A DNA stretch of 64,000 bases from Terricaulis sp. (lineage in GTDB: Bacteria; Pseudomonadota; Alphaproteobacteria; Caulobacterales; Aquidulcibacteraceae), in assembly GCA_024707365.1 (NCBI GenBank), contig JANPZV010000008.1:310001-374000 (forward strand), given 5' to 3'. The position numbers were made by a program, and so were the translations under genes. This document shows positions 36,922 to 46,050 of this stretch, in pieces. The number at the start of each line of letters is the position of its first letter. The stretch's first letter is position 1. The notes under the pieces were generated by a model, which saw only the letters and a program-made list of their open reading frames with translations, searched no databases and had not been told where the DNA came from.

Positions 36922-38225
36922 CACGCCCAGCGCACTTCGGCTTTCAGCCCGCCCAAGCCGGCCCGCGAAAGCGTCAGCGCCCCGCCCGTCGCCTGCGCCA
37001 GTTCGGCGGCGATGGCCAAGCCCAAGCCATGGCCTTCGCCGCTTTCATCCAGCCTTTGGCCGCGCGCCAAGGCAAGTTCAGCTTCGGCTTCGCTTAAGCC
37101 GGGCCCATCATCTTCAATCGCCAACGCCTTGCCATCGCCGCTGATGCGCACTTTGGCTTGCGCGAAACGCGCCGCGTTTTCCAAAAAGCGGCCCGGCGAT
37201 CTCCATCAGCACGTCTTCGCTGAGCGGGTAGGGGGAAGGCCCCACTGCGTTCTCAAACGCAACGCGCCCGCCCCGCGCCGTGCGCTCGATCACCTGCACC
37301 AGCTTACGCACCGCCGCGTGGCCATCGGCTTGCGCCGGCCCGCTGGCCGCCGCCGCGCGCGCGCCAATTCGCGCTCCACCGTGCGGCGCGCCGCCTCGAT
37401 GGCGCGGTCGAGCCCGTCGGCGGCGTCGGCGGCGCCGGCTTGGCGGGCGAGGCGGCTTTGCGCGGCCATCGCCGCCAGCGGTGTTTTCAGGCTGTGCGCC
37501 AAATCGCCCGCGCGCCGCCGCGCGGCGGCGAGGTCCGCCTCGCGCGTTTGGGCCAGCGCATTGATCGCATGCGCGAGCGGCGCGGCCTCGGCCGGATACT
37601 CGCGCTCGCTCAGCCGCGCAGAAGGCGCGCGCTGCAGCGCATCGAGCGCGGCGCGCACATCCTCCAGCGGCTTCAGCCCCAGCGTCACTTGCGCCCATGC
37701 CGCCGCCGCCAGCACCGCCCACAGCAGCAGAAGAAACAGCGCCAGCTCACGCGAAAACTGCGCGGAGGATTGCGCCACATAGGCGCGATCCTCGGCCACG
37801 ATCACCTCAAGAGGCGGCGCGTTTGCATCGATTTGGATCATGCGCGCGACGGCGACAAGCTCTTGCGCGAACGGGCCATCGAGCCGCCCGCGCGCCCAGC
37901 CCTCGGCTTGCGCGAAATCGGCCTCCGGCAAGGCTTCGTCCCACAGCGAGCGTGAGCGCAGCAGCAGGTCTTGCCCGCGCAACTGCCAGTAAAACCCGCT
38001 CGCCGGCGCGCCAAAGCGCGGATCGCCCAGCGCAATCGGCTGGCCTTGCGCATTGGCGGCGCTGGCCACCAGATCGCGCCCGCGCGCGATCAAGTCCTCG
38101 GCCACGCGCCGCTCCACATGGCGCTCAAACAAAAAGCTCATACCCGCCCAGCCGGCCGCCAGCGCCAGAAACACCGCAACGCCCGCCGCCAGCAGCAGCC
38201 GCAGCCTCAGCGAGCGCGGCCTCAT
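36921..38225 (-). CDS. Sensor histidine kinase, two frameshifts
   Basis: Membrane kinase of the PhoQ/QseC type: N-terminal helix LLLAAGVAVFLALAAGWAGM, a periplasmic domain, a second helix ELALFLLLLWAVLAAAAWAQ, HAMP, then the H-box AGDLAHSLKTPLAAMA. The ATPase part is spread over two further frames: FLENAARFA (N-box), IEDDGPGLSEAE (G1) and GEGHGLGLAIAAELA (G2). Breaks lie at 37351-37364 (CG repeat) and 37188-37195. Corrected length is 434 residues. It overlaps the response-regulator stop (ATGA) and forms one operon with it and a PepSY gene. Confidence 0.88.
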
Positions 38226-38881
38226 GCGCCGCTCAGCAGATAGCCAAAGCCGCGCCGAGTTTCGATCACGCCGGGCCCGATCTTGCGCCGCAGCCGCGCC
38301 ACCAGCGCCTCGATCGCATTGGCGTCCACCGCATCGTCGGCGCCGTGCAGATGATCGGCCAGTTCGCCGGCCGAAACCGCGCGCCCGTTTTGGTGCGCCA
38401 GAATGTCGATCAGCCGATATTCCAGCGGGGAGAGTTTTTGCGGCGTCCCATCGATCGCCACGCTCATGCGCCGCGTGTCCAGCGTCAGCCGCCCGATCTC
38501 GAGCACCGCATGCGCGTGCCCGGCGGCCCGGCGCGTCAGCGCCCGCACCCGCGCGACCAGTTCGCCGATCTCAAACGGCTTGGCGAGATAATCATCCGCG
38601 CCCGCTTCGATGCCGTCCACCTTCTCGGTCCAGGCGCCGCGCGCCGAAAGGATCAGCACCGGCATATCCCGCCCCGCCGCGCGCCAGCGTTTCAGCACGC
38701 TGAGCCCGTCGAGCTTGGGCAGGCCAAGATCCAGCACGATGACGGCGAAATCTTCGGTGTCGCCCAAGAACCACGCGGTTTCGCCATCGCGCGCCAGCGT
38801 TGCGGCAAAGCCTGCGTCTTCCAGCGCGCGCGCCACATCCTCGGCGATGGCCGGCTCGTCTTCAACAATGAGCGCGCGCAT
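38222..38881 (-). CDS. OmpR-family response regulator
   Basis: A 219-residue regulator. The receiver begins MRALIVEDEPAIAEDV, with phospho-acceptor Asp in VIVLDLGLPKLDG and Lys in DDYLAKPFEIGEL. The winged-helix DNA-binding domain follows (LSPLEYRLIDILAHQNGRAV; VDANAIEALVARLRRK; GVIETRRGFGYLL). The ATG shares a base with the PepSY stop (TGATG). Partner of the kinase just downstream. Architecture is closest to the QseB/PmrA/TctD group. Confidence 0.94.
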   Translation of the reverse strand: MRALIVEDEPAIAEDVARALEDAGFAATLARDGETAWFLGDTEDFAVIVLDLGLPKLDGLSVLKRWRAAGRDMPVLILSARGAWTEKVDGIEAGADDYLAKPFEIGELVARVRALTRRAAGHAHAVLEIGRLTLDTRRMSVAIDGTPQKLSPLEYRLIDILAHQNGRAVSAGELADHLHGADDAVDANAIEALVARLRRKIGPGVIETRRGFGYLLSGA

Positions 38882-39195
38882 CAATCGTCGTCTTCCACGT
38901 CAAGCACGCGCGCGGTGGCCGCATCCAAGGTGATCGTCCGCACCCGGCCGTTGCGCGCGATAATCTCCACCTCATAGAGCAGGCGCCCGTCTTCGTGTTC
39001 AAGCTCAACCTCGATCACTTCGCCGGGAACCGCCCGTTGCGCAGCCTCCAGAATCCGCGCCAACGGCAGCGCATCGCGCCGCGCGACGGCCGCGCGCGCA
39101 TCGTCATGATCGCGGCGGCGCTCATCGGCCAGCGCCGGCGCGATGGCGAGCCCGGCAAGGAGGGCGCAAAGGAGCAAGATGCGGCGCATGCGCAT
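38881..39195 (-). CDS. PepSY domain protein, exported
   Basis: A 104-residue secreted protein: signal peptide RRILLLCALLAGLAIAPALA, then one PepSY domain (ARILEAAQRAVPGEVIEVEL; GRLLYEVEIIARNGRVRTIT; DAATARVLDVEDDD). It is first in the operon with the response regulator and kinase. Small PepSY proteins in such operons may modulate the sensor or sense metals or peptides; this is inference from context. Confidence 0.88.
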   Translation of the reverse strand: MRMRRILLLCALLAGLAIAPALADERRRDHDDARAAVARRDALPLARILEAAQRAVPGEVIEVELEHEDGRLLYEVEIIARNGRVRTITLDAATARVLDVEDDD

Positions 39196-39316
39196 GGCCT
39201 AGCCGCCCGCGCCTGACGCGCCGCTGACGCTTGGCGCCCGGCGCGCGTCAGGGTCAGTATGGCACAAACCCGCCCAAGCCGGGTTGACCCCCGGCCTGTT
39301 CCAAAGAGGGAAAATC

Positions 39317-39635
39317 ATGATCTCCAAGCAAAACATCCTGTTCGCCGCCGCCGGCGCGCTGGCCGCGTCCATGCTGGCCGCGCCCGCCGTGTTCGCCCAG
39401 CAGAGCGCGGCCCCCACCGATCTGCTGAGCATCACCGAAGTGGATCAGCGCCTCTCGGCGCAAGGCTTCCGCGTGCTCGAAGTGGAATGGGACGACGACA
39501 AATTCGAGGTTGTCGCCTTCAACGCGCAGAACCAGTGCCGTGAGCTTGATGTCCACGCCCGCACCGGCGCGGTGCTGCGCGATCGCCGATGATGATTGCT
39601 ATGACGATGACCGCCGCCGCGGCGATCGCCGCTAA
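39317..39635 (+). CDS. PepSY-like exported protein with Asp/Arg-rich tail, frameshifted
   Basis: Starts MISKQNILFAAAGALAASML, with the signal cleaved after VFAQ, then LLSITEVDQRLSAQGFRVLE, VEWDDDKFEVVAF and DVHARTGAVLRD. As written it stops at 39592. Dropping one base at 39581-39587 (GCGATCGCC) continues into DDDCYDDDRRRGDRR and a stop at 39635, the acidic/basic tail seen on many such proteins. It is divergent from the PepSY-regulator-kinase operon and a likely target of that system. Confidence 0.75.
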
Positions 39636-39656
39636 GCCGCGCGTGCGCTGGGGCTG

Positions 39657-40307
39657 TTAAAGCGGCTCCAGCGCAAACGCGCGCCCGGCGTTTGGCGCCA
39701 GCATCGCGGCAATGCGCGGATCGTCGCCGGCTTGTGCGTAAACCTCAGTGTAAAGCGCGCGCACGATGTCTGAGACATCCTCATGCGCCAATGCGGTTTC
39801 ATCCGCACGCCCATGGATCAGCAACTGCATCGGCGGCGGCGCGCCGGCGTGATCGAGCGGCAGCAGATAACTCAGCCCGCCAATCTTGCGGCAGCCAAGA
39901 TTGCGATAAAATTTGAGCCGCCGCACCGGATCATTGCCCGCCGTTTTCGGCGCATGCGGCTGATCCACCTCAAGCACGCATAACGCCCCCGGCGCGCGCC
40001 TCCGCGCCGCGTCTGCGGCGGCGTTGAAGAGCGCCGCGCCCGCGCCATGCGCGCGCTGGTCTTGGCGGATGGCGATATATTCCAGCAGCCAGAAACGATC
40101 TCCCGCCAGAAACGCCATCAGCGCAAAGCCGCTCACCGCGCCTGCGGCGTCGCGCGAAACCACTGTTAAATAGCGCGGATCGGCGATGTGCGCGGCGAGT
40201 CGCGCGGCGGGCTTTTGCTCTGAAGGCTCAATCGCCTGCTGATAAATCGCCAGCACGTGGCGCACGCCTTCGGCATCATCGGCGCGGAGGGGAGAGATGG
40301 CGTTCAT
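39657..40307 (-). CDS. GNAT family N-acetyltransferase
   Basis: A 216-residue acetyltransferase. The GNAT core includes GFALMAFLAGDRFWLLEYIA, the acetyl-CoA loop RQDQRAHGAGAALFNAA, and FYRNLGCRKIGG. The start is the ATG at 40307 (MNAISPLRADD). Acceptor unknown. Confidence 0.78.
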   Translation of the reverse strand: MNAISPLRADDAEGVRHVLAIYQQAIEPSEQKPAARLAAHIADPRYLTVVSRDAAGAVSGFALMAFLAGDRFWLLEYIAIRQDQRAHGAGAALFNAAADAARRRAPGALCVLEVDQPHAPKTAGNDPVRRLKFYRNLGCRKIGGLSYLLPLDHAGAPPPMQLLIHGRADETALAHEDVSDIVRALYTEVYAQAGDDPRIAAMLAPNAGRAFALEPL

Positions 40308-40384
40308 GCCGCGCACCGTGCCGCCGGCGCGAGCCAAGCGCCACCCCGGTTCGCATCCGCATCGCCGCGCGCTACATTCGCCGC

Positions 40385-41305
40385 ATGCTCTTGTTCACCC
40401 ACCCCGCCATGCTGGGCCACGATCCCAGCCCCGGCCATCCCGAAAGCCCTGCGCGGCTCGCCAGCGTGCTCAAGGCGCTTGAAAGCTATGATCTGGATCG
40501 GCGCCAGGCGCCCGAAGCGGATCGCCTCGTCATCGAACGCGTGCATCCGCCCGGCTATGTCGAGGCTGTGAACGCCGCGCTGCGCGAATCCAGCCATCGC
40601 CGCGTGCAGCTTGACCCAGATACGGCTGTCGGCCCTGGTTCGTCCGAAGCGATCTACCGCGCCGCCGGCGCCGGGATCGCTGCGGTGGACGCCGTGCTCG
40701 CGGGGGCGGATCGCCGCGCCTTCTGCGCCGTGCGCCCGCCCGGCCACCATGCCGAGCCGCTCTCGGCCATGGGCTTTTGCGTATTCAACAATGTCGCCAT
40801 CGCCGCGCTGCACGCGCTTGAAGCGCATGGGCTCAGCCGCGTGGCGATCATCGATTTTGACGTGCACCACGGCAATGGCAGCCAAACCGTCGCGGAAAAG
40901 GATGCGCGGGTGTTGTTCGCCTCCACCCATCAGGCGCCGCTCTATCCCGGCACCGGCAAGCTCCATGAAACCGGGATCGCCGGCAATGTCGTGAACGCGC
41001 CGCTGCCGCCGGGCGCCGGTTCAGCCGAATGGCGCGCGGCGATGGCGCGCCAGGTGCTGCCCGCGCTCGATGCGTTCGCCCCCGACCTCATCCTGGTTTC
41101 GGCCGGGTTTGACGCCCACAAGGCCGATCCGCTGGCGCAAATGGCGTTGGACGAGGCCGATTTCGCCTGGGCCGGGGCTCAGCTCGCGGCGGCGGCATCA
41201 CGACACTGTGAAGGCGCGCTTGTCTCGACTCTAGAGGGCGGCTACGACTTGCCCGCGCTCGCCCGGTCGGCTGCCGCTTATCTGGGCGCGCTGCAGCACG
41301 GCTGA
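40385..41305 (+). CDS. Histone deacetylase family protein (acetoin utilisation/APAH-like)
   Basis: A 306-residue zinc amidohydrolase with the arginase/deacetylase fold. Motifs are HPAMLGHDPSPGHPESPARL, RPPGHHAEPLSAMGFCVFNN (catalytic His pair), IIDFDVHHGNGSQ (zinc ligands) and VSAGFDAHKADPLAQM. Members deacetylate acetyl-lysine or polyamines; target unknown here. In alphaproteobacteria a gene of this family commonly leads into xseB-ispA-dxs, as seen here with inserted genes between. Confidence 0.92.
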   Translation: MLLFTHPAMLGHDPSPGHPESPARLASVLKALESYDLDRRQAPEADRLVIERVHPPGYVEAVNAALRESSHRRVQLDPDTAVGPGSSEAIYRAAGAGIAAVDAVLAGADRRAFCAVRPPGHHAEPLSAMGFCVFNNVAIAALHALEAHGLSRVAIIDFDVHHGNGSQTVAEKDARVLFASTHQAPLYPGTGKLHETGIAGNVVNAPLPPGAGSAEWRAAMARQVLPALDAFAPDLILVSAGFDAHKADPLAQMALDEADFAWAGAQLAAAASRHCEGALVSTLEGGYDLPALARSAAAYLGALQHG

Positions 41306-41349
41306 CACCCGCTCACGGGGAGGGGCGAGCCGCCGGGCAAAGGGTCAGA

Positions 41350-41967
41350 ATGACGACGACGATGGCGCCCAACGAGACGCTTGATCGCCGTGCGGTCACC
41401 CGGACAGGGTCGATCGTCATCGCGCGCCATGGCCGCCCCGATTGCGATCGCAACGTTAAAATCGATCAGCACGGCTACCGCGTCTGGTGGGCCGATTATG
41501 ATCGCGCGCGCCTGCACCCCGATGAGGGCCCGCCCGCCGCTCTTTTGGCCGAGGCGGCGCAATCTGACGTGATTTTCGCCTCCACCTTGCCGCGCGCGAT
41601 CCACACCGCAGAATCGGTGGCCGGCGGGCGCGAGATCATCACCGATCCGGTGTTTGTCGAAGCGCCGTTGCCGCCGCCGCCCGTCTGGGGCCGGCGCGGG
41701 CCCCGCGCTTGGGGCGTGCTGGCCCGCGCCGCGTGGTGGCTGGGCCGCGACGAAGGCGGCGAGAGCCGGGCCGAGGCCGAGCTGCGCGCCGAAGCGGCGG
41801 TGGCCACGCTCACCGCGCAGGCGCTGCGCGGGCAAAACGTGCTGCTGTGCGCTCACGGCTGGTTCAACCGCATGATGCGCCCGGTGCTGCGCGCCCAAGG
41901 CTGGCGCGAGGTCGCCGACGGCGGGGACAAGCACTGGTCCTACCGGCGGTATGAGAAGGTGAAGTGA
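41350..41967 (+). CDS. Histidine phosphatase family protein
   Basis: A 205-residue phosphoglycerate-mutase-fold protein. The catalytic motif IVIARHGRPDCD holds the phospho-accepting His, ASTLPRAIHTAES the conserved Arg, and CAHGWFNRMM the second His. It has an unusual Trp/Arg-rich insert (VWGRRGPRAWGVLARAAWWL) mid-protein, possibly a membrane-association surface. Substrate unknown. Confidence 0.85.
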   Translation: MTTTMAPNETLDRRAVTRTGSIVIARHGRPDCDRNVKIDQHGYRVWWADYDRARLHPDEGPPAALLAEAAQSDVIFASTLPRAIHTAESVAGGREIITDPVFVEAPLPPPPVWGRRGPRAWGVLARAAWWLGRDEGGESRAEAELRAEAAVATLTAQALRGQNVLLCAHGWFNRMMRPVLRAQGWREVADGGDKHWSYRRYEKVK

Positions 41968-41975
41968 CGGGGCCC

Positions 41976-42070
41976 GGGGTTCGGGTTTCGGGGCTCGGAA
42001 AGGTTTCGCCACGCCCGAAGCACGAGCCCCGAATCCCGCATCCCGCGCAAACCCCTATTCCCTAATCCCC
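41976..42070. repeat. Palindrome built of 7-base GGG-words
   Basis: The left arm is three in-phase heptamers (GGGGTTC, GGGTTTC, GGGGCTC; 41976-41996). The right arm on the plus strand is GAGCCCC, GAATCCC, GCATCCC (42024-42044), then GCGC, then AAACCCC, TATTCCC, TAATCCC (42049-42069). All words are 7 bases, start on the same phase, and read GGG-N4 on the opposite strand. It lies between the histidine phosphatase and xseB. Confidence 0.82.
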
Positions 42071-42093
42071 CCAGAACCCATATTTTCAGAGCC

Positions 42094-42339
42094 ATGACCA
42101 CCGAAGCTCGTGATCCGGCCCAGCTTTCTTTCGAGGACTCCCTGGCGGAGCTGGAAAAAATCGTCGCGCATCTGGAGCGCGGGGACGTGCCGCTGGCGGA
42201 TTCGATTCGCATCTACAAGCGCGGCGCGGCCCTCAAGGCGCGCTGCGAAAGCCAGTTGAAGGACGCGCAGCTCGAGGTCGATCAAATTGTCATGGGGCCG
42301 GATGGGCCTCGCGCAGAACCCGCCAAGATCGGGCAATAG
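42094..42339 (+). CDS. xseB: Exodeoxyribonuclease VII small subunit
   Basis: An 81-residue XseB: SFEDSLAELEKIVAHLERGD, LADSIRIYKRGAALKARCES and KDAQLEVDQI are the hallmark coiled-coil segments. It partners XseA (not in the window) to degrade single-stranded DNA. Normally followed directly by ispA in alphaproteobacteria; here four foreign-looking genes intervene. Confidence 0.95.
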   Translation: MTTEARDPAQLSFEDSLAELEKIVAHLERGDVPLADSIRIYKRGAALKARCESQLKDAQLEVDQIVMGPDGPRAEPAKIGQ

Positions 42340-42358
42340 CTTTCAGAGGAACGCCGAC

Positions 42359-42727
42359 ATGGCCGACGATCCGCAAAATAATTCCCGCCTGCCGATCATC
42401 TCGTTCGAGGATTTTCTCAAGGTAGACATCCGCCTCGGCACCATCGTGGATGTGAAAGTGTTCGAGGAGGCCAAGAAGGCCGCCTATCAGCTTTGGATCG
42501 ATTTCGGCGATCCGCTGGGCGTGAAAAAAATCCTCAGCGCAGGTCACGCAAAACTATGACATCGGCGAGCTGCTCGGCCGCCGCGTCGCCGCCGTGGTGA
42601 ATTTCGAGCCCAAGCAGATCGGCAAGTTCATGTCCGAGGTGCTGTGCCTTGGCTTCCCGATCGCAACGGCAATGTCGTGCTGCTGAATATCGACCGCCCC
42701 GCCACAGAAGGCGGGCGGCTCTATTGA
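42359..42727 (+). CDS. CsaA-like tRNA-binding domain protein, two frameshifts
   Basis: Starts MADDPQNNSRLPIISFEDFL (ATG 42359), then KVDIRLGTIVDVKVFEEAKK, the start of the EMAP/CsaA OB fold. After a run of seven A (42524-42530, one too many) the next frame reads SSAQVTQNYDIGELLGRRVA and FEPKQIGKFMSEVLCLGF. After CCC at 42656-42658 (one too few) it ends DRNGNVVLLNIDRPATEGG. The corrected length is 122 residues, right for CsaA, a tRNA-binding chaperone-like dimer. It is followed after 1 base by an antitoxin gene. Confidence 0.85.
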
Positions 42728-42728
42728 G

Positions 42729-42950
42729 ATGACCAAGCTCGATCTCGTCCTCGCCCGCATCCGCCAGCTCCCGCCCGAGCGGCAGGAGGCGGTGGCGCTC
42801 TACATCGATCTCATTTTGCAGGACGAAGAAAGCGGCAGTGTCTTCACCGACGAGGAGTGGGCGGATATCGAACCGACCCTTGATGAAGGCGGTCCAACCA
42901 TGTCGCACGAAGAATTCGCTGCGGAAATCCGCAGCAAATACCCTGGATGA
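42729..42950 (+). CDS. Antitoxin, DUF2281-like
   Basis: A 73-residue acidic protein: an N-terminal helix-rich part (LARIRQLPPERQEAVALYID) and an acidic C-terminal tail (TDEEWADIEPTLDEGGPTMS). It immediately precedes, with an ATGA overlap, a ParE/RelE-family toxin. Size, charge and position mark it as the antitoxin. DNA-binding ability is unclear; no ribbon-helix-helix is obvious. Confidence 0.78.
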   Translation: MTKLDLVLARIRQLPPERQEAVALYIDLILQDEESGSVFTDEEWADIEPTLDEGGPTMSHEEFAAEIRSKYPG

Positions 42951-43219
42951 AGATTGAGTGGGAGCCGCGGGCGCAACGCGACCTAAAGGCGATCCTCGAC
43001 TACATCCTCAAAGAGAGTCCCTCCGGCGCGGCGCGGGTCCACGATCAGATTCTCCACTCGGTCAGTTTCCTCGCTGATTGGCCTGATATGGGCCGTCAGG
43101 GTAGACGGCCGAACCTACGCGAACTCGTCATTCCACGGACGCCATACATCGTGATCTATCGCCGCGCCGACGCGCTTGTCAGCATAGTCCGCGTCATTCA
43201 CGGCAGGCGCCTGCACTGA
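42947..43219 (+). CDS. ParE/RelE family toxin
   Basis: A 90-residue basic protein with the family pattern: KIEWEPRAQRDLKAILDYIL at the start, SFLADWPDMGRQGRRPNLRE in the middle, and PYIVIYRRADALVSIVRVIH with RR at the end. Members either poison gyrase (ParE) or cleave mRNA (RelE); the -YIVIYR-VIHGRR ending fits ParE slightly better. Overlaps the antitoxin gene. Confidence 0.88.
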   Translation: MKIEWEPRAQRDLKAILDYILKESPSGAARVHDQILHSVSFLADWPDMGRQGRRPNLRELVIPRTPYIVIYRRADALVSIVRVIHGRRLH

Positions 43220-43241
43220 TCCCGGCGCGCGCTGGAGAAAC

Positions 43242-44397
43242 TCAGTCCAGCGGATCCCCGCCCGGCGTCAGCGGCGTTGGCCCTGGCCCTGGCTCCGGTT
43301 CGGGCTCCGGCGCCGGTTGCGGCGCGGGCTGCAGCGGCACGGGCCCGCTTGAAGAGGGCGGCTCCTCCAGCACAGGCTCAGGCCCACTGAACGCGCCCGG
43401 CGGCAACAGATCAGGATCGACCGGCTCGGCCGGGCCTATGATCTCTTCCGGCAATGCGTTTTCATCCGGCGTCTCAGGCTGGGCGCGCAATTCGGCGATG
43501 CGCCCGCGCGCGGCGAGCGTGTTCGCACCGCTGGGAAAATCCGCGACGAACGCTTCCAACGCCTCGATCGAGTCCGCGCTGCGCGCCTGTTCGTAACGCT
43601 GCGTTTCAAGCGCGCGCAGCGCGCTTTGCGCTTCGCTGCGCGCCGTCCCTTGCGCTTGGGCGATGAACGCGCGCAACGCGGCGGGATCTTCCTGATCGAC
43701 AGCGGCCCATTCGCCGGGCCCGCCTTGCGATTGGTTCCAGAAATAATAGCCAGCCCCGCCCGCGAGGGCGACGAACACGAACGTCAAAATCCCGATCAGC
43801 GCCATGTTGGGCCCGGATTTTTCGCGGATCGGTTCGGGCGGGCGCTCGGTTTCCAGCGGGCGGTAGGCTTCGCTGCGCGGCGGAGGCGGCGGCGCGCGCA
43901 CCGGCGCCGGCTCTGCGTGCGGCGCTTGCGGGGGCTCGGCCGCGCGCGGCGGGGCGGCGCTGGCCACGCGCCCAGGCTGAAAAAAGCCCGAGGGCGGGCG
44001 CGGCGTTGGCGGGGGCGGGGGCGCAACGCCGGCTTTCTCCGCCAGCAGCGCCGCCAATTGCAGCCAAGGGTGGAAATCTTCTTCGCCGCGCCAGCCGGTC
44101 AAATCCACGCGCGGCTCGCCCTTGAACTCTGGCGGCGGATGCACGCTCTGCATGCCGGCGTGCACCAGCTTGCCGATGCTGCTGGCGAAGCCCGCATCGT
44201 CATTGACGCCCTCATCGTTGAGCGAGCGCGGAGACCAAAGCCACGATCGCCAGCGCCGCATCGCCGATTGCGGTTTGGCGCGCCGCGCCGGGCGCCGCCT
44301 CGATCATGGGCGTGAGCTTGATCTGGCGTAATTTCTCGCCCAGCGCCCTGGCCGGCAGCGCGTCCTCGGCCGCGTGGATGATCACCACACTTGGCAT
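43242..44397 (-). CDS. TIR-like domain, single-pass membrane protein with Pro-rich regions, frameshifted
   Basis: The N terminus resembles a TIR fold: PSVVIIHAAEDALPARALGE, then AIGDAALAIVA and, after the break, WSPRSLNDEGVNDDAGFASS. A proline-rich linker leads to one membrane helix, MALIGILTFVFVALAGGAGY (about residue 215), then an Ala/Glu helical region and a long Pro/Glu tail. The break is at 44237-44239 (AAA, one too many); the corrected protein has 384 residues. It is encoded opposite to its neighbours, between a toxin-antitoxin pair and ispA. A signalling or defence role is only inference. Confidence 0.7.
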
Positions 44398-44600
44398 CGA
44401 AATTTCCTTACCGTTTCAAGCCCAAGGCGCCGCGTCAGCGCGAGCCCCCACACCACATGATGCCTTCGGCGCGCGCGCTTGGGAAGCCTTCCCGCCAGTT
44501 TAGGCCGCTCTTGCGTCGGCAAAGCGGCAAGGTGTAGGCGCGCCGCGCCCGCTCTGCTAACACCCGATCCCCATTAAGCGCGCCAACATTCTAGGTCCGG

Positions 44601-45489
44601 ATGAGCAGCCTCGAAAATCGCCTGAAAGAAGCAGCAGAGCGCATCAATGTCGCGCTCGATGCGCTCTTGCCGAAAAGAGCAGGGGCCCGAAGCGCGCCTC
44701 ATGGCCGCCATGCGCTATTCGGCGCTGGATGGCGGCAAGCGCCTGCGCCCGTTCTTCACGCTCGAAGCGGGCCGGCTGTTTGACGCCGATGAAGGCCAAT
44801 TGCTGCGCGCCGCCGCCGCGATCGAATGCGTGCACACCTATTCGCTGATCCATGACGATCTGCCGTGCATGGATGATGACGATCTGCGCCGCGGCCGCCC
44901 CACGCTGCACCGCGCCTATGATGAAGCCACCGCCGTGCTCGCCGGCGATGCGCTGCTGACGTTCGCCTTCGAGATCCTCGCCGATCCGGCCGCGCACGCC
45001 GATCCGCAAATGCGCTGCAAGCTGATCGCGGGGCTCGCCAAGGCGTCCGGCGCGCAAGGCATGGTGGCGGGGCAAGCCGCCGATATGGCGGGCGATGATA
45101 TCGGCTCTGATCTCATCGCCGTCACGCGCATGAACCGGCTCAAAACCGGCGCGCTGATCAATTTCGCGGTCGAGGCTGGCGCGCTGATCGGCTATGCCGG
45201 CGATGCCGAGCGCACCGCGCTGTCACGCTACGCGCACGATGTCGGCCTTGCGTTCCAGATGGTCGATGATCTGCTCGACGCTGAAGGCGCCGCGCGCGAT
45301 ACGGGCAAGGCCGTCGGCAAGGATCGCGCGCGCGGCAAAGTGAATTTCGTCACCGTGCTCGGCGTGCCCGCCACCAAAGAGCGCGTCGGGTTGCTGGCCG
45401 ATCAAGCCAAGAAACACCTCGCAATTTTCGGTCCCCGCGCCCGCGTGCTGACCGATGCGGTCGATTTTATTATCGAACGGCGGTACTGA
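44601..45489 (+). CDS. ispA: Polyprenyl (farnesyl/geranylgeranyl) diphosphate synthase, frameshifted
   Basis: Condenses IPP with allylic diphosphates. The first aspartate-rich motif is SLIHDDLPCMDDDDLRRGR and the second is QMVDDLLDAEGAARD. MRYSALDGGKRLRPFFTLEA near the start is typical IspA. The frame shifts at AAAA 44673-44676 (one too many), between LDALLPK and EQGPEARLMAAM. The corrected length is 295 residues. It lies upstream of dxs as in other alphaproteobacteria, with a small lipoprotein gene between. Confidence 0.93.
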
Positions 45490-45495
45490 AGCTCC

Positions 45496-45780
45496 ATGAA
45501 ATACGCCGCCATCCTCCTTGCGCTCGCGCTCTCGGCCTGCGCCTTGCCCACGTTCGAGCCGCCGCAGCCGGGGAGGAGTGCGCCGCGGCAGAGCCAAACC
45601 GCGCGCTCGAGCGATGTTGAGGTCAGCGTGCCGCGCAATCGCCGCGATCGCCGCGCCGAGCGTGGGGAGGCCGCCGCGGAATGCGCGCAATATGGCCGGG
45701 TGGAGCAGCGGCGCGGCGGAAATGGCGATTACGCCTGCGTCCGCCCCGGCGAGGCCGCGCCGCGTGAGATTTGGGAATAG
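45496..45780 (+). CDS. Small lipoprotein of unknown function
   Basis: A 94-residue protein with signal and lipobox LALALSAC (Cys at about residue 15), then a Pro/Gln/Ser-rich stretch and an Arg-rich segment (SVPRNRRDRRAERGEAAAEC). Two further cysteines may pair. The ATG is 6 bases after the ispA stop. No family recognised. Confidence 0.65.
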   Translation: MKYAAILLALALSACALPTFEPPQPGRSAPRQSQTARSSDVEVSVPRNRRDRRAERGEAAAECAQYGRVEQRRGGNGDYACVRPGEAAPREIWE

Positions 45781-46050
45781 CTGTCGGCGCGAAGCAGGCT
45801 GGCGCTAGCCCCTAGCCCCAAAAGTTCGCACGCCCCCGCGCGCCGACGGCCGCATCGTTGCCGCATGCAAATCCGCCCGCCATCCTCTATTTAGGGGAGG
45901 CGCGCGCGCTGGCCGAGATATTTTTGTCATGCGCGGCCTTGCCGCATGAAAAACCCAAGATTTTTCCTTGTTCCCGCCGTCAGCGGGCGTCGATATTTGC
46001 CATGAACGGGGCTAGCCTCTATGCCGGCGCGCCCGCATCAGAGAGGCTCC

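Noticed and set aside
42729..43219. Reading the toxin-antitoxin pair as part of the CsaA gene's operon with a joint function
   Set aside because: Close spacing alone does not show joint function; the pair has the usual self-contained overlap of toxin-antitoxin modules.
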